This document shows positions 40,472 to 49,732 of a stretch of 55,435 nucleotides of DNA, in pieces. A program made the position numbers and the translations under genes. The stretch comes from a virus. Position 1 is the stretch's first letter, and every line of letters starts with the position of its first letter. The stretch covers positions 1-55,435 of IMG/VR virus record IMGVR_UViG_3300042934_000351; one strand, written 5' to 3'. The notes below the pieces were generated by a model. It worked only from the letters and a program-made list of their open reading frames with translations, did no database searches and was not told the DNA's origin.

Positions 40472-42882
40472 TGGCTAAGCAGACCATCCAGGCACCGATC
40501 GACAAGCCGCTCGCGCGGTCTTACCTTCGCGAGTTCTCTGGCTGGTCTACGGCGTACCCGCCAGGCATGAGCGACCCGACCTCACTGCGGACGATGGAGA
40601 ACATCTACGTCACGCGTGAGGGCGCAGCACGCATTCGTCCTGGCACCCGCTCAGTCTTCACTGCCAACTGGTGGCTGGGTAACACCGGTGAGAACATCGT
40701 CGGGTCGTTCGAACACTTCGTCTATGACGCTACTGGACGTGTCGCTCTGCTGTTCGCCGTGCGTGGGACCAGCGGCACCGTCTCGTTCCGAGTGGTCGTG
40801 TACAACGAAGCGACCAACCGTTACGACGACCAGCCGGGTGTCTTCAACCCGATGACCTTCGGTGCAGACACAACCTTCGTCAAGTACCTCCAGATCGACA
40901 ACAAGATTCTCGCGCTGTCCGACGACCCCGACGAGGGCGCGATCCTGTTCTTCGTGGGCGAGACGAAGAGCGCGAAGAAGGTCAGCGTCAGCGGGCTCAC
41001 GCACACGATCGGCGTGCAGAATCCTACGGTTGTTCACCCGGACGCGGCCTGGATCAACACTGCAACGAAGATCACTCGCCCTGCGGGAGAGACTCCCACA
41101 ACAGGCGTAAACGGAACGCTGATCAGCAGCACTGCGGCAGACAACACTCACTCCTTCGGGTTCTTCGTGACCTACGAGACAGAGTTTGGCGAGAGCATGG
41201 CGACAGAGGTGATCGTCGTCAAGGCTCAGCGTGGCTGGAGCCAGTGGAAGTTCAACGTGCCGGATGCGTCCGGCAACTCGACGACGACCATCGCCACTGA
41301 CCCCGAGCGCGCGATGGACCAGCTAGTCATCCTTCTGAACACGTCGCGCTATGCTGCTCTCAAGGCAGTCGGCATGATCAAGTGGAACGCGTACATGTTC
41401 GCGTGGAACGACACGTCGCCCGTGCCGTCTGTCGCAACGCTCGTTGCAACTCGTGACATCACGACTGCTGGAACAGAAGCCACAGAGAGCTGGGCCATCT
41501 GTACTGCTGCTCCGCCGTCCGAGTCGTACATCGTCCCGACGCCGAATGACGACAACAGGGCCAACTACTCTGGTGCACCGCGCAACCGTAACGGTATCGC
41601 GGCTGGCGACCGGCTCATCCTCGTCAACGACGGAGAGAACCAGGCGCGCATCAACTGGTCCTCGAACATTCCTGGCGAGTACACGAACTTCTCACCGTCC
41701 AAGGGCGGTGGACGAAAGACTCTGAGCTCGGGCAACCTCCTGGTGCCCATCAACGTCCAGCTGTGGCAGAACCCACAGTCAGTCGATACCCTGTCAATTC
41801 TATGTAAGGGGCTCAATGGCCAGCACGCTGCCTACTACATGGCACCCGCTTCTGTCAGCGGTCAAAGCGACTCGACCGTCATCATGGGTTTCGAAGAGAC
41901 GACGGCGACCCCAGGCACGGTCTCGCCGTACGGCGTAGAGGTTCTCAATAACGCCCTTTACCACCCGCTCGGCGCTGAGCTCATGAAGAGCACTGCTCAG
42001 AACTACAACATCAGCCATAAGACGATGACGACAGACATCGCCAACAAGTGGCAGGCTCTCGCGCTCAAGGACAACATCATCTCGTCGCAGTTCGATGGGC
42101 GGCTATACTACATCGTGAACAACCCTGACGGTGAGCCGCTCGAAGACGACTGTATGGGCAACGAGGTCTGGGTGCTGGACGTAGCAGGCGACGCTCCCGT
42201 GTGGAGTCGCTGGCTGGTGCAGGGCATCTCTCTCAAGAAGCTGCAGATCGGTGACAAGCTCTATATGGCGATCATCCGCCCTGACGCGATCTTCATCTTC
42301 GATGAGATGAGCTACCAGGATGAGTACGCCGTCGGTGCAGGCACTGAGCGGAAGAACATCTCGTGGAAGCTGGAGACCAACACCCTCGGAGCCAACCGTC
42401 AGCACGACATGTATGCTCTGCTCTATCAGGCAAACGTCCATGTTGGCGACTTCATCGGGAGCATGGAGTGGGGCATCAAGGGCGTCGATGTCAATGGCAT
42501 GACCGTTGACCTCCACAAGCGTACACACGCGCAGCAGGATGACACGGGTATCGTTCTGACGAACGGTATCGTCAGTGGTGGCGTCGACCTGGGTGATGCG
42601 ATGGATTACAGGATGGTCCAGCGCGACATGATGGAATGGACGTTCTATGCTCACTCCGTCGAGGATGTCCTGCCTGGCGGCTCTGTTCCCGAGACATGGA
42701 TGAGCTTCGGTCAGCTCGACTACGTGCAGTTCATGCTCATGCAGCAGTCCGCCAACATCGGTACCGAGCGTGGCTCTGTCGAGTCCTTCGAGTACCGTCG
42801 CAACGCGTACCGAGGTATCGAGAGCGGCACTCAGATCACCCGCAATGGCATCCCGATGCCGATGGACATGGCAAGGCCCTAG
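40471..42882 (+). CDS. Tail tubular protein B (T7 gp12-like tail nozzle)
   Basis: The 803-residue product is beta-rich with the opening SYLREFSGWSTAYPPGMSDP and ENIYVTREGAARIRPGTRS, typical of nozzle proteins in which each blade reads out a sequence of 'value' strands. Long beta segments continue to the end (MSFGQLDYVQFMLMQQ...). Six copies would build the tail tip. It overlaps the adaptor gene by one base and is followed, after seven bases, by the fibre gene, so tail parts are made together. Confidence 0.8.
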   Translation: MAKQTIQAPIDKPLARSYLREFSGWSTAYPPGMSDPTSLRTMENIYVTREGAARIRPGTRSVFTANWWLGNTGENIVGSFEHFVYDATGRVALLFAVRGTSGTVSFRVVVYNEATNRYDDQPGVFNPMTFGADTTFVKYLQIDNKILALSDDPDEGAILFFVGETKSAKKVSVSGLTHTIGVQNPTVVHPDAAWINTATKITRPAGETPTTGVNGTLISSTAADNTHSFGFFVTYETEFGESMATEVIVVKAQRGWSQWKFNVPDASGNSTTTIATDPERAMDQLVILLNTSRYAALKAVGMIKWNAYMFAWNDTSPVPSVATLVATRDITTAGTEATESWAICTAAPPSESYIVPTPNDDNRANYSGAPRNRNGIAAGDRLILVNDGENQARINWSSNIPGEYTNFSPSKGGGRKTLSSGNLLVPINVQLWQNPQSVDTLSILCKGLNGQHAAYYMAPASVSGQSDSTVIMGFEETTATPGTVSPYGVEVLNNALYHPLGAELMKSTAQNYNISHKTMTTDIANKWQALALKDNIISSQFDGRLYYIVNNPDGEPLEDDCMGNEVWVLDVAGDAPVWSRWLVQGISLKKLQIGDKLYMAIIRPDAIFIFDEMSYQDEYAVGAGTERKNISWKLETNTLGANRQHDMYALLYQANVHVGDFIGSMEWGIKGVDVNGMTVDLHKRTHAQQDDTGIVLTNGIVSGGVDLGDAMDYRMVQRDMMEWTFYAHSVEDVLPGGSVPETWMSFGQLDYVQFMLMQQSANIGTERGSVESFEYRRNAYRGIESGTQITRNGIPMPMDMARP

Positions 42883-42889
42883 GAGAATC

Positions 42890-44527
42890 ATGGTCAATGT
42901 TCCGTACCCCAGGTACACGACTGAGGCCGATGCCGTCATCGACATCGCCAACAGCCTTCGGCGTATCTCAGAGATCATCGGCTGGAACACCGCCACGACC
43001 GGTGTCATCGACAGCCAGCCGACGGCCTTCCGAGAAGTCGCATTCAGGATCGCAGAGTACCTCGCCGCGCTGGAGGAAGGCGTGGCAGAGCCTCCTGCTG
43101 CAGTCGGCCCTCCGGGTGAGACCAACGAAATCACCATCGGTGTGGTCGACACGCTTGCTCCCGGCTCTCCTGCTACAGCCTCGCTCACGGGGGTCTCGCC
43201 CGCGCAGGTCCTGAACCTCGGCATCCCTGCCGGTGCCAACGGTATCGATGGAATCAACGGCGAGGACGGCGAGGACGGTGCTGGCGGCGGTGGCGATATG
43301 TTCAAAGTCACCTACGACCCGACCAATGTCAACGGCAATGCCTTCGACATGGAGAAGATGGTCGAGGGCGCGACCAAGAAGATCCTGACCCCTGCTGAGC
43401 GAACCAAGATCGGAACCATTCCGGGCACCGGCTTCGCGACAGTCGCAGAGACCGGCATGGCGACAGACGTCCAGACCGAGAACCTGAGCGGTTACTGGAT
43501 CGGTGGAACGGTCGAGCATGCTCTGGAGAACATCGGTGACGTGCTCTACGGCGGGACGGCGGGTCCTGTCGCGTTGGCCCCTCTGGCGAGCCCTGCACTC
43601 ACCGGCAACCCGACTGCTCCGACACCGGCAACTTCCGACAACGACACGAGCATCGCGACCACCGCGTACGTGAAGACGAACCTCGCGAACGCTCTCGCCA
43701 GCCCTGCCTTCACCGGCAACCCGACTGCTCCGACGCCCTCCACCTCCGACAACGACACGAGCATCGCGACGACGGCCTACGTCCAGGCCAACCTGGCGAA
43801 CGTCATTGCCAAGGGCCTCGTCGATGCCAAGGGCGACCTGATCGTCGCTACTGCTGACAACACCCCGGCACGGCTCGCTGTCGGAACCAACGGTTTCGTT
43901 CTCACCGCCGACAGCGCAGAGGCGACGGGCCTGAAGTGGGCGGCTGCTGCAGGTGGTGGCGGCAGCATGGACGGGATAATCCCCAAGGTGGGGCAGTACC
44001 TCATCCCTGCGATCATCGGCACGAGCTGGTCAACGTCCACAGACGCTCTCCCGTTCGGGACTGCCGCTGCTGCCACGCCGATCATCAACCCCAAGGAATT
44101 CACCGCAGATGCGCTCACCTGCAACGTCGTGACCCTTGAAGCCGTCGCTGTCCGAGTGCTTCTCTATTCCTCGGACGCTGATGGACACCCTGCAACTCTC
44201 GTTGCGACGGCGACAGGAACGCCGAGCGGAACGGGCGGGCTCCTGGTTACGCTCGCATCGGCAGTCGTTCTCCCTGCAGGAGTGTACTGGGCTATCGTTC
44301 GCAGCGACGGCGGTAGCACTCTTCGCTTCTCTGCAGGTGGTGGCGGGCTCATCAACTCTCTCATGAGCACCGTGTCTACGAGCGTTGGGACCCCGTCACG
44401 AAACACCCTGCCTGCACTTACTGTCGGTGGGACGTTCGCGTCACCGAACACGACGCCGACAGTCACTTCCATCAGTGCTGTCACCGCCAACGACGCACCC
44501 TACGTCGGCATCCGGAGGTCCGCATGA
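42890..44527 (+). CDS. Tail fibre / receptor-binding protein (545 aa)
   Basis: The N-terminal ~75 residues form a helical attachment domain (TEADAVIDIANSLRRISEII). A Gly/Pro/Glu-rich collagen-like linker follows (GEDGEDGAGGGG), then two tandem 37-residue units (LASPALTGNPTAPTPATSDN and its copy), then a C-terminal beta domain (EAVAVRVLLYSSDADGHPAT) that could contact the receptor. This is the general plan of a trimeric fibre. AGGAGAATC precedes the ATG at 42890. The small gene that follows overlaps it and may be its assembly partner. Confidence 0.8.
   Translation: MVNVPYPRYTTEADAVIDIANSLRRISEIIGWNTATTGVIDSQPTAFREVAFRIAEYLAALEEGVAEPPAAVGPPGETNEITIGVVDTLAPGSPATASLTGVSPAQVLNLGIPAGANGIDGINGEDGEDGAGGGGDMFKVTYDPTNVNGNAFDMEKMVEGATKKILTPAERTKIGTIPGTGFATVAETGMATDVQTENLSGYWIGGTVEHALENIGDVLYGGTAGPVALAPLASPALTGNPTAPTPATSDNDTSIATTAYVKTNLANALASPAFTGNPTAPTPSTSDNDTSIATTAYVQANLANVIAKGLVDAKGDLIVATADNTPARLAVGTNGFVLTADSAEATGLKWAAAAGGGGSMDGIIPKVGQYLIPAIIGTSWSTSTDALPFGTAAAATPIINPKEFTADALTCNVVTLEAVAVRVLLYSSDADGHPATLVATATGTPSGTGGLLVTLASAVVLPAGVYWAIVRSDGGSTLRFSAGGGGLINSLMSTVSTSVGTPSRNTLPALTVGGTFASPNTTPTVTSISAVTANDAPYVGIRRSA
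43583..43804 (+). repeat. Two tandem 111-bp repeats in the fibre gene
   Basis: Units 43583-43693 and 43694-43804 both encode a 37-residue segment beginning LASPA[LF]TGNPTAPTP. The repeat is nearly identical in protein and close in DNA, a likely recent duplication lengthening the fibre shaft. Confidence 0.85.
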
Positions 44528-44868
44528 GCATTCAGATTTTCCACCCCAACGGTCAGCTCGCGAAGTACTGGAACGACGTAGCAAGTAGCTACACAGAGTA
44601 CAACACGAGCGGCGTGCAGACCAGCACTCGCCCGTATACCTCTGAGGAGACCGCTCGCGCCGTCGCAGAGGCTGCTCTGAGAACAGAGACTGTCAACAAG
44701 GGCGCGATCGAGGCGAACATCATCCAGGACCTCGCGGCCATGCAGACGATCATCGACACGAGTAATAGCGTGCTCAATGACACACCTGCGAGCGCGATCA
44801 AGGACGTCGCCCGTGCGATCCGTCGCCTCGACAGGATGATGCTCGCCAAGTTCGACGGCACCAACTAG
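44524..44868 (+). CDS. Small fibre-associated protein (114 aa)
   Basis: A 114-residue protein with a short beta start (IQIFHPNGQLAKYWNDVA) and a helical remainder ending in basic RRLDRMMLAKFDG. It overlaps the fibre gene by 4 bases (ATGA). Its size and position fit a fibre chaperone or a small fibre-tip subunit, but no family is recognised. Confidence 0.65.
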   Translation: MSIQIFHPNGQLAKYWNDVASSYTEYNTSGVQTSTRPYTSEETARAVAEAALRTETVNKGAIEANIIQDLAAMQTIIDTSNSVLNDTPASAIKDVARAIRRLDRMMLAKFDGTN

Positions 44869-44888
44869 CGGTCGCGGCGGTTCCGGGG

Positions 44889-44894
44889 TAGAAT
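44889..44894 (+). promoter_or_regulatory. Candidate promoter -10 box before the 378-aa gene
   Basis: GGGGTAGAAT, the same ten bases as before the giant gene, lies 47 bases ahead of the GTG at 44941. A short GGGCC/GGCCC hairpin and GGGAGGAACC lie between them. Confidence 0.5.
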
Positions 44895-44940
44895 GGCGTG
44901 AGTGGGCCGAAATGGCCCCCATCCGACCTAGGGAGGAACC

Positions 44941-46077
44941 GTGGCGACCCTGCCGCTGAAGACAAAATTGTATCGTGAGCTCAAGCTCGCGATCGAATCG
45001 GGAGCCACCATCCCCGAGTTCGCCGAGAAGGACTATGTGTACTGGAAGGAAGAGGAGCTCCAGGAGCTTCACAACCGGTACCTGAACCCCGACTACGTCG
45101 CTGCCCCGCCCGAAGAGCCCGAGGACGACGCCTACGACCTGGACGCCGCCGTCGCTGCGATGACCTACGACGAGTCTGATGTCGCCTTCGCTCTCGAAGC
45201 GGCGCCGAAGATCGTTCCGGACGAGGTCGTCGTGACTCAGGACAAGCCGAACGTCAACCCGGCCCTGAACCACGCCGCCTACGAGGCGGCGCAGGCATCC
45301 AAGCCTCAGAACGAGAAGCAGACGTACACCGATTGGGTCAGCGAGGTCGTCAGCGACCCGGCAGTGCAGGCCGCGATGGCCGCATACGCTCAGCAGACTG
45401 CGGCCCCCGCCACCGCTCCGGACGCCGCTGGCCTGCCGGATGGCCTGGGGATGGGTGACCCCTCCCAGGCCCAGAGCGGGGCACCTGTGGGTAAGCAGTA
45501 CGCAGTCCCGCGCGAGCAGTGGTCGCAGGTCCCGCCTCGTGAGCTCGCTCGCCTGCTCAAGGTGCCGTTCAGTGACAAGGCCGCAGACCGTGCCGGACTC
45601 ACGTTCAACACGCACGGTCCTGACGACATCCTCCGGATCGACTCCCGTGGCATGGTCTGGTTCAAGGACGAGGTCCCGAAGCCCGCGATCCCGAAGCGTC
45701 GCATGCGTCGCAAGGTCAAGACCATTGTCGGCGAGATCGAGCAGGTTCAGACCTACCGCCCCGACGGCGGACTCGACGAGACGTTCGAGGTCGATGGCGG
45801 TGAGAAGCACGAGATCGAGATCAAGATCAGCATGCCTGCCTCGCAGGTCGGCATCTACCTCGACCCGCGCATGCCGTTCAAGATCCATCAGTACAACGGT
45901 CGTCGGGCCTTCGACTACGACGAGGTCATGCGCTACTACGGTGGCAGCGAGCTCGTCCCGTCGTCGATCAAGACGATCTACATCGACATCGATCTCTGCT
46001 TCGAGATCAAGTCCGTGCGCGACACCATCGAGCGCGCATACCGTGAAGAAGTGCTTGGAAGGAGCATTCTGCGATGA
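44941..46077 (+). CDS. Virion-operon protein with C-terminal beta domain (378 aa)
   Basis: I do not recognise this 378-residue protein. The N-terminal ~60 residues are helical; residues ~55-200 are acidic and Ala/Pro-rich, probably disordered. The C-terminal ~180 residues form an ordered domain with a basic patch (PKRRMRRKVKTIVGE) and KTIYIDIDLCFEIKSVRDTI near the end. The start is a GTG with GGGAGGAACC. It begins a new unit under a candidate promoter and overlaps the next gene by 4 bases. A structural or assembly role is inferred. Confidence 0.68.
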   Translation: MATLPLKTKLYRELKLAIESGATIPEFAEKDYVYWKEEELQELHNRYLNPDYVAAPPEEPEDDAYDLDAAVAAMTYDESDVAFALEAAPKIVPDEVVVTQDKPNVNPALNHAAYEAAQASKPQNEKQTYTDWVSEVVSDPAVQAAMAAYAQQTAAPATAPDAAGLPDGLGMGDPSQAQSGAPVGKQYAVPREQWSQVPPRELARLLKVPFSDKAADRAGLTFNTHGPDDILRIDSRGMVWFKDEVPKPAIPKRRMRRKVKTIVGEIEQVQTYRPDGGLDETFEVDGGEKHEIEIKISMPASQVGIYLDPRMPFKIHQYNGRRAFDYDEVMRYYGGSELVPSSIKTIYIDIDLCFEIKSVRDTIERAYREEVLGRSILR

Positions 46078-46742
46078 CCGAATCCACTGCAACCGAAGAG
46101 GCACTGGTTGCCGACCCCGCTCTGGAGGTCGACGAGCAGCTGCCGTTCGACCCGTCCGCGCTCCCCGAAGAGCTGCTCAACAACGAGCTGTTCATGGAGG
46201 CGGCAAAGCGTGCTCACACCGGCCAGTACCAGCACACGTTCTTCGAGGTCTTCGAAGATCAGCTGGAAGGCTCGGTCGCCGCGACCGAAGCCGAGCTGAC
46301 CGTCGAGGTCGCCGACAGCATCCTCAAGGCCTGGCCGTGGCTTCGCTACGTGGACCTGGAACTGTACCTCGTGTACAGGTCCAGGATGCTCCGCGAGCTG
46401 CTCTCGGCCCTGGTCGAGAGCTACCCGCTCGATCGTGAGGTGCTGTTCGCGCAGAACGCCGACGACTGGAAGCTGCACCGTGAGGCCTACATGGAGCTCA
46501 TGGTCCGCTGGACAGCCATCAACAACAAGTGGACCAAGGAGTACCAGGGTCTGCGGCTCGGCGACCGCAAGAAGGCCATCCTCCACTGCGTGATCGCCGA
46601 CCTCACGTACATCACGCTCGGCCCCGACGGCATGGTCGAGAAGTTCAAGTACATCGCGTACTTCGATCACCCGGACTGGGCGATCACGAAGGAAGAGTCG
46701 GACAAGATGCAGGCGCGCATCAAGGAGCTGAGTGATGAGTGA
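46074..46742 (+). CDS. Hypothetical acidic protein in assembly operon (222 aa)
   Basis: This 222-residue protein is acidic at the N terminus (ATEEALVADPALEVDEQLPF) and then mostly helical with many aromatic residues (AWPWLRYVDLELYLVYRSRM). No family is recognised. It overlaps both neighbours by a few bases, so it is made together with the 378- and 375-residue proteins. The three may form one assembly complex; this is inferred from order alone. Confidence 0.68.
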   Translation: MTESTATEEALVADPALEVDEQLPFDPSALPEELLNNELFMEAAKRAHTGQYQHTFFEVFEDQLEGSVAATEAELTVEVADSILKAWPWLRYVDLELYLVYRSRMLRELLSALVESYPLDREVLFAQNADDWKLHREAYMELMVRWTAINNKWTKEYQGLRLGDRKKAILHCVIADLTYITLGPDGMVEKFKYIAYFDHPDWAITKEESDKMQARIKELSDE

Positions 46743-47862
46743 TGGAAACACCAACATCGACCCCGCCGTGGGTGGTGAAGCTCCCGAAGGCACAGCATCC
46801 CTTGCGAACCCCTTCAGTGGTTATGCGATGGATGCAGACTTTGCGTCGGTCTGGAACGAAGTCTACGCTGAAGAAGACCCGGAAGCTGCAGGAGCAGAAC
46901 CTGGCTCGACAGAGGCTGGTTCAGCAGGAGACTCGGCACCTGCTCCTGGTGGAGAAGGAGCTGGAGCAGCAGGTTCGGATGCTGGAGCACAGGCTGGAGG
47001 AGCTCAGCCCGAGGCCGGAGCCGGAGCCCCTGGACCAGCAGGACCTGACGTATCACCTCAAGCCGGATCTACTCAAGCTGGACAGGCTGGACAATCCGGC
47101 ACTGCCGCTGATGGCGTGGCTGGAGCAGCAGGAACGCTCGACGCCCTCGTCGTCATCCCCCAGCTCGCAGTAGCATCTGAGCAGATCAACTCCCGCATGG
47201 AGCAGACGTTCCAGGCGGCGGCGATGGATGAGATCAGGAGTAAGGCCGACCCGAAGTACTTCGAGGCGTTGGCCATGCACCCGTTCAGGCTTGTGGGTCG
47301 GACGGTCCCGTCCATGGTGGAGGGCCAGCCCGACATCAAGCTGCGTGACACGCAGGAGGCGCGTGACTGGCAGGAAGCCACTGCTCAGCTGTTCAAGGAA
47401 GAGGCAGACGCCCTCGTCCGCGAGAAGCAGCAGGAGCTCCAGCCCATCATGGGAGTTCTCCAGGACAGCTTCATGCTGTTCCAGAACAACCCCGACCTGT
47501 TCCCGCGTACCACGCAGTACGACAAGGAGCTCGCCGACCGCGTGATGGAGATCGGGAAGTCCTACGAGTACCGCGTCGGCGGCAAGCTCATCGGCTACCA
47601 CACCAACATGCAGCCGATCATCAACTCGATTCGTGCCGACTTGGCGAAGAGTCGTGGAGTCTCGGGCGAACGGTCCGCTCAGGCTCGGAGTGAACAGCAG
47701 CGACAGCAGGCGGCCGGACAGGCTCGAACCACGGACGGACAGTTCGCTGTCGATGGTCCGCAGGCGGGTATCACCAGCAAGGCTGGTCTGAGCGGCGATG
47801 AGGGCGAGGACTACTCCCCGTTCATCTCGGCGCTAGGACTGCCGTCGAACCTGTTCATCTAG
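46735..47862 (+). CDS. Candidate scaffolding/assembly protein (375 aa)
   Basis: The N-terminal ~135 residues are low-complexity Ala/Gly/Glu/Pro (AGAEPGSTEAGSAGDSAPAP and similar). Then comes a helical, charged region ~140-320 (EEADALVREKQQELQPIMGV) and a Gln/Arg-rich stretch before a short hydrophobic end (FISALGLPSNLFI). Disordered acidic N terminus, long helices and a terminal hook are features of phage scaffolds, and no other scaffold is evident. The ATG at 46735 has AAGGAG at seven bases. A conventional scaffold would lie next to the capsid gene, so this call is tentative. Confidence 0.45.
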   Translation: MSDGNTNIDPAVGGEAPEGTASLANPFSGYAMDADFASVWNEVYAEEDPEAAGAEPGSTEAGSAGDSAPAPGGEGAGAAGSDAGAQAGGAQPEAGAGAPGPAGPDVSPQAGSTQAGQAGQSGTAADGVAGAAGTLDALVVIPQLAVASEQINSRMEQTFQAAAMDEIRSKADPKYFEALAMHPFRLVGRTVPSMVEGQPDIKLRDTQEARDWQEATAQLFKEEADALVREKQQELQPIMGVLQDSFMLFQNNPDLFPRTTQYDKELADRVMEIGKSYEYRVGGKLIGYHTNMQPIINSIRADLAKSRGVSGERSAQARSEQQRQQAAGQARTTDGQFAVDGPQAGITSKAGLSGDEGEDYSPFISALGLPSNLFI

Positions 47863-47865
47863 ACC

Positions 47866-47908
47866 GGACGGGTAGCAGGTCCCTCCCCAGTAAGCCTGCT
47901 ACCCGTCC
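47866..47908 (+). terminator. Hairpin after the assembly operon
   Basis: A 14-bp stem (47866-47879 with 47895-47908, arm GGACGGGTAGCAGG) follows the stop at 47862. No T-run follows. It separates the assembly genes from the terminase group. Confidence 0.7.
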
Positions 47909-47926
47909 CCTATCAAGGAGAAGCAA

Positions 47927-48142
47927 GTGAACGCAGCAAAGCCCAAGGAGACGGAGAAGGCTCCCGAGCCCGAGGTCGTGGAGGACGAGCCCCAGGAGGG
48001 TGAGGACACCACGCTCGAAGCTCGCTTCGACACTCTCTACACGGAGATCGACGGCACCACGGAGTCGAGCGTCAGCAAGACGCTCATCCTCCGCCAGCTG
48101 GCCGAGCTCAAGTCGCAGGCGCTCGGTCTCCGCAAGGTCTGA
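47927..48142 (+). CDS. Small acidic protein (71 aa)
   Basis: The 71-residue product has a charged, Pro/Glu-rich N-terminal half (PEPEVVEDEPQEGEDTTLEA) and a helical C-terminal half with a basic end (QLAELKSQALGLRKV). It starts with a GTG after AAGGAGAAGC. It is the first gene of the terminase group. It could be a packaging accessory or a small scaffold; no family is recognised. Confidence 0.65.
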   Translation: MNAAKPKETEKAPEPEVVEDEPQEGEDTTLEARFDTLYTEIDGTTESSVSKTLILRQLAELKSQALGLRKV

Positions 48143-48147
48143 TCGCC

Positions 48148-48249
48148 ATGACGAAGAAGTACGATGGGCGGAAGGTCTTCCTCTGGGGGGTTCTTCCGCT
48201 CATCGTGCTCTTCGTCCTTACCCCATACCTGGTAGTTATCTATGGCTGA
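48148..48249 (+). CDS. 33-aa single-pass membrane peptide
   Basis: A short frame encodes MTKKYDGRKVFLWGVLPLIV followed by LFVLTPYLVVIYG. It has a basic N terminus and one long hydrophobic helix. The ATG at 48148 lies 5 bases after the previous stop, and its stop overlaps the terminase start by 8 bases, so it is translated in line with the terminase. Function is unknown; an accessory lysis or membrane peptide is possible. Confidence 0.6.
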   Translation: MTKKYDGRKVFLWGVLPLIVLFVLTPYLVVIYG

Positions 48250-49732
48250 GAAGTTCCCGCTGTTCTATAAGCCCCGCCCGTACCAGGCGGAGCTCCACAA
48301 GATGTGGCAGACCAAGCGCTATGGTGTTGCTGTCATGTCACGACAGTCCGGCAAAGACACGTCCATGTCAATGGAGACAGTGAACGCACGTCTTGCATTC
48401 CCCAAGACCACCGGCGTGTATGTCGGTACCGATGCTCCCTCGATCCGAAACATCCTCTACGACAAGTCGTACTGGGATGATGAGCGTCAGCTGCAGGTTC
48501 GCATGCTGCAGGATAACGTGCCCACCAGTCTTGTGGACTGGAAGGACACGGTCATGGAGGGTCGCTTCAAGAACAAGTCGATCCTCAAGATCGCCGGATA
48601 CTTCCAGACAGGCAAGGGCCAGAACGGTGTTGGTACGTCGTTCGACGACTACTCGTTCACCGAGCTCAGCCTGTTCCACAAGGAAGACCCGATCCCTCGT
48701 CTCCAACCCATCATCGACTCAGAGAACGGTCACAAGCGTCTGATGATCGCGGCCACCCCTCGTGGCAAGCGGCAGAACGCCTTGTGGCAGTTGATGGAGT
48801 CGATCAAGAGCCGTCCCGACGCCCAGATCATCATCCGCGGTATCGATGATCTGAACAACATCATGCGGATGCACGGGCTCCCGGTCCTGCTCCGGCCAGA
48901 TCAGTTGGAACAGATCGAAGACACGTACCTGCGGCGCTTCGGCAATGCTCGTATGTTCGCCCAGGAGTACCACGTCTCGTTCGAAGAGATGGACGCGGCG
49001 GCGGTCTATGGTGAGGCGCTCATGCGGCTCAAGGCTGATCACCGTCACGATGAGTTCTCCTGGGACCGGAGCAAGCCCATCTACGTTGCCTTCGACATCG
49101 GTTCGGCAGGCAAGCACTCGGACGCTACTGCCTGGATCGCGTTCCAGTGGTACAACGAGAAGCTGTTCCTCATCGACTGCGGTGAGGGTCACGGCAAGGC
49201 TCTGCCGGAATATGTCGACGTACTGGCTCAACGACCCTGGTTCAACCAGCTGCAGCAGATCATCCTGCCCTGGGATGGCGACCACCACGTAGCGGCTGTC
49301 ACCACGACCCCTGCTGACATGATGCGTCAGCGGTTCCCCAACGTGGCGGTGCTGGCGAAGGGTACGAACACCTGGACGGTGCGCGGCCTGCCGAACACCG
49401 ACAGCGCTGACGTCATCACGATGGTCCAGCAGGTCCGTCTGACTCTGTATAAGACCTACATCAACGGTCTGCGTCACAACGAGCATAAGTCCACCACGCG
49501 GCCCAACTGTGACCGTGTGCTGGACTGCATGGAGAACTACAAGTACTCGTACAGCGAGTCCACGGGTGAGTACTCCCCGTACCCTGTGCACAACAAGTAC
49601 TCGCACATGATGGACGCACTGCGATACGTGGTTCAGGCTACGAAGGAGCTCAACTTCTTCGGCACGCTCGCGAACACCAACCAGTCGTCGTCCTCCCATT
49701 CCTACGAAGAGAGCTACGAGGGGGCGTACTGA
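48242..49732 (+). CDS. terL: Terminase large subunit
   Basis: This 496-residue packaging motor has both expected domains. The ATPase has Walker A SRQSGKDTS (33-41) and a Walker B region FDDYSFTELSLF (~135-146), with the catalytic Glu in FTEL. The C-terminal RNase H-like nuclease has AFDIGSAGKHSDAT (~284-297) and SHMMDALRY (~459-467) with acidic metal ligands. It cuts concatemeric DNA and pumps it through the portal. Two small genes follow, each with a one-base overlap; one of them may be the small subunit. Confidence 0.95.
   Translation: MAEKFPLFYKPRPYQAELHKMWQTKRYGVAVMSRQSGKDTSMSMETVNARLAFPKTTGVYVGTDAPSIRNILYDKSYWDDERQLQVRMLQDNVPTSLVDWKDTVMEGRFKNKSILKIAGYFQTGKGQNGVGTSFDDYSFTELSLFHKEDPIPRLQPIIDSENGHKRLMIAATPRGKRQNALWQLMESIKSRPDAQIIIRGIDDLNNIMRMHGLPVLLRPDQLEQIEDTYLRRFGNARMFAQEYHVSFEEMDAAAVYGEALMRLKADHRHDEFSWDRSKPIYVAFDIGSAGKHSDATAWIAFQWYNEKLFLIDCGEGHGKALPEYVDVLAQRPWFNQLQQIILPWDGDHHVAAVTTTPADMMRQRFPNVAVLAKGTNTWTVRGLPNTDSADVITMVQQVRLTLYKTYINGLRHNEHKSTTRPNCDRVLDCMENYKYSYSESTGEYSPYPVHNKYSHMMDALRYVVQATKELNFFGTLANTNQSSSSHSYEESYEGAY

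Noticed and set aside
46739-47173. An overlapping +1 frame reading as a leucine-rich coiled coil (QEQNLARQRLVQQETRHLLL)
   Set aside because: The sense frame here is GCA/GGA-rich low complexity; shifting it by one gives CAG/GAG codons and thus an artificial Gln/Glu/Leu coiled coil. There is no separate stop-coupled neighbour or strong start.
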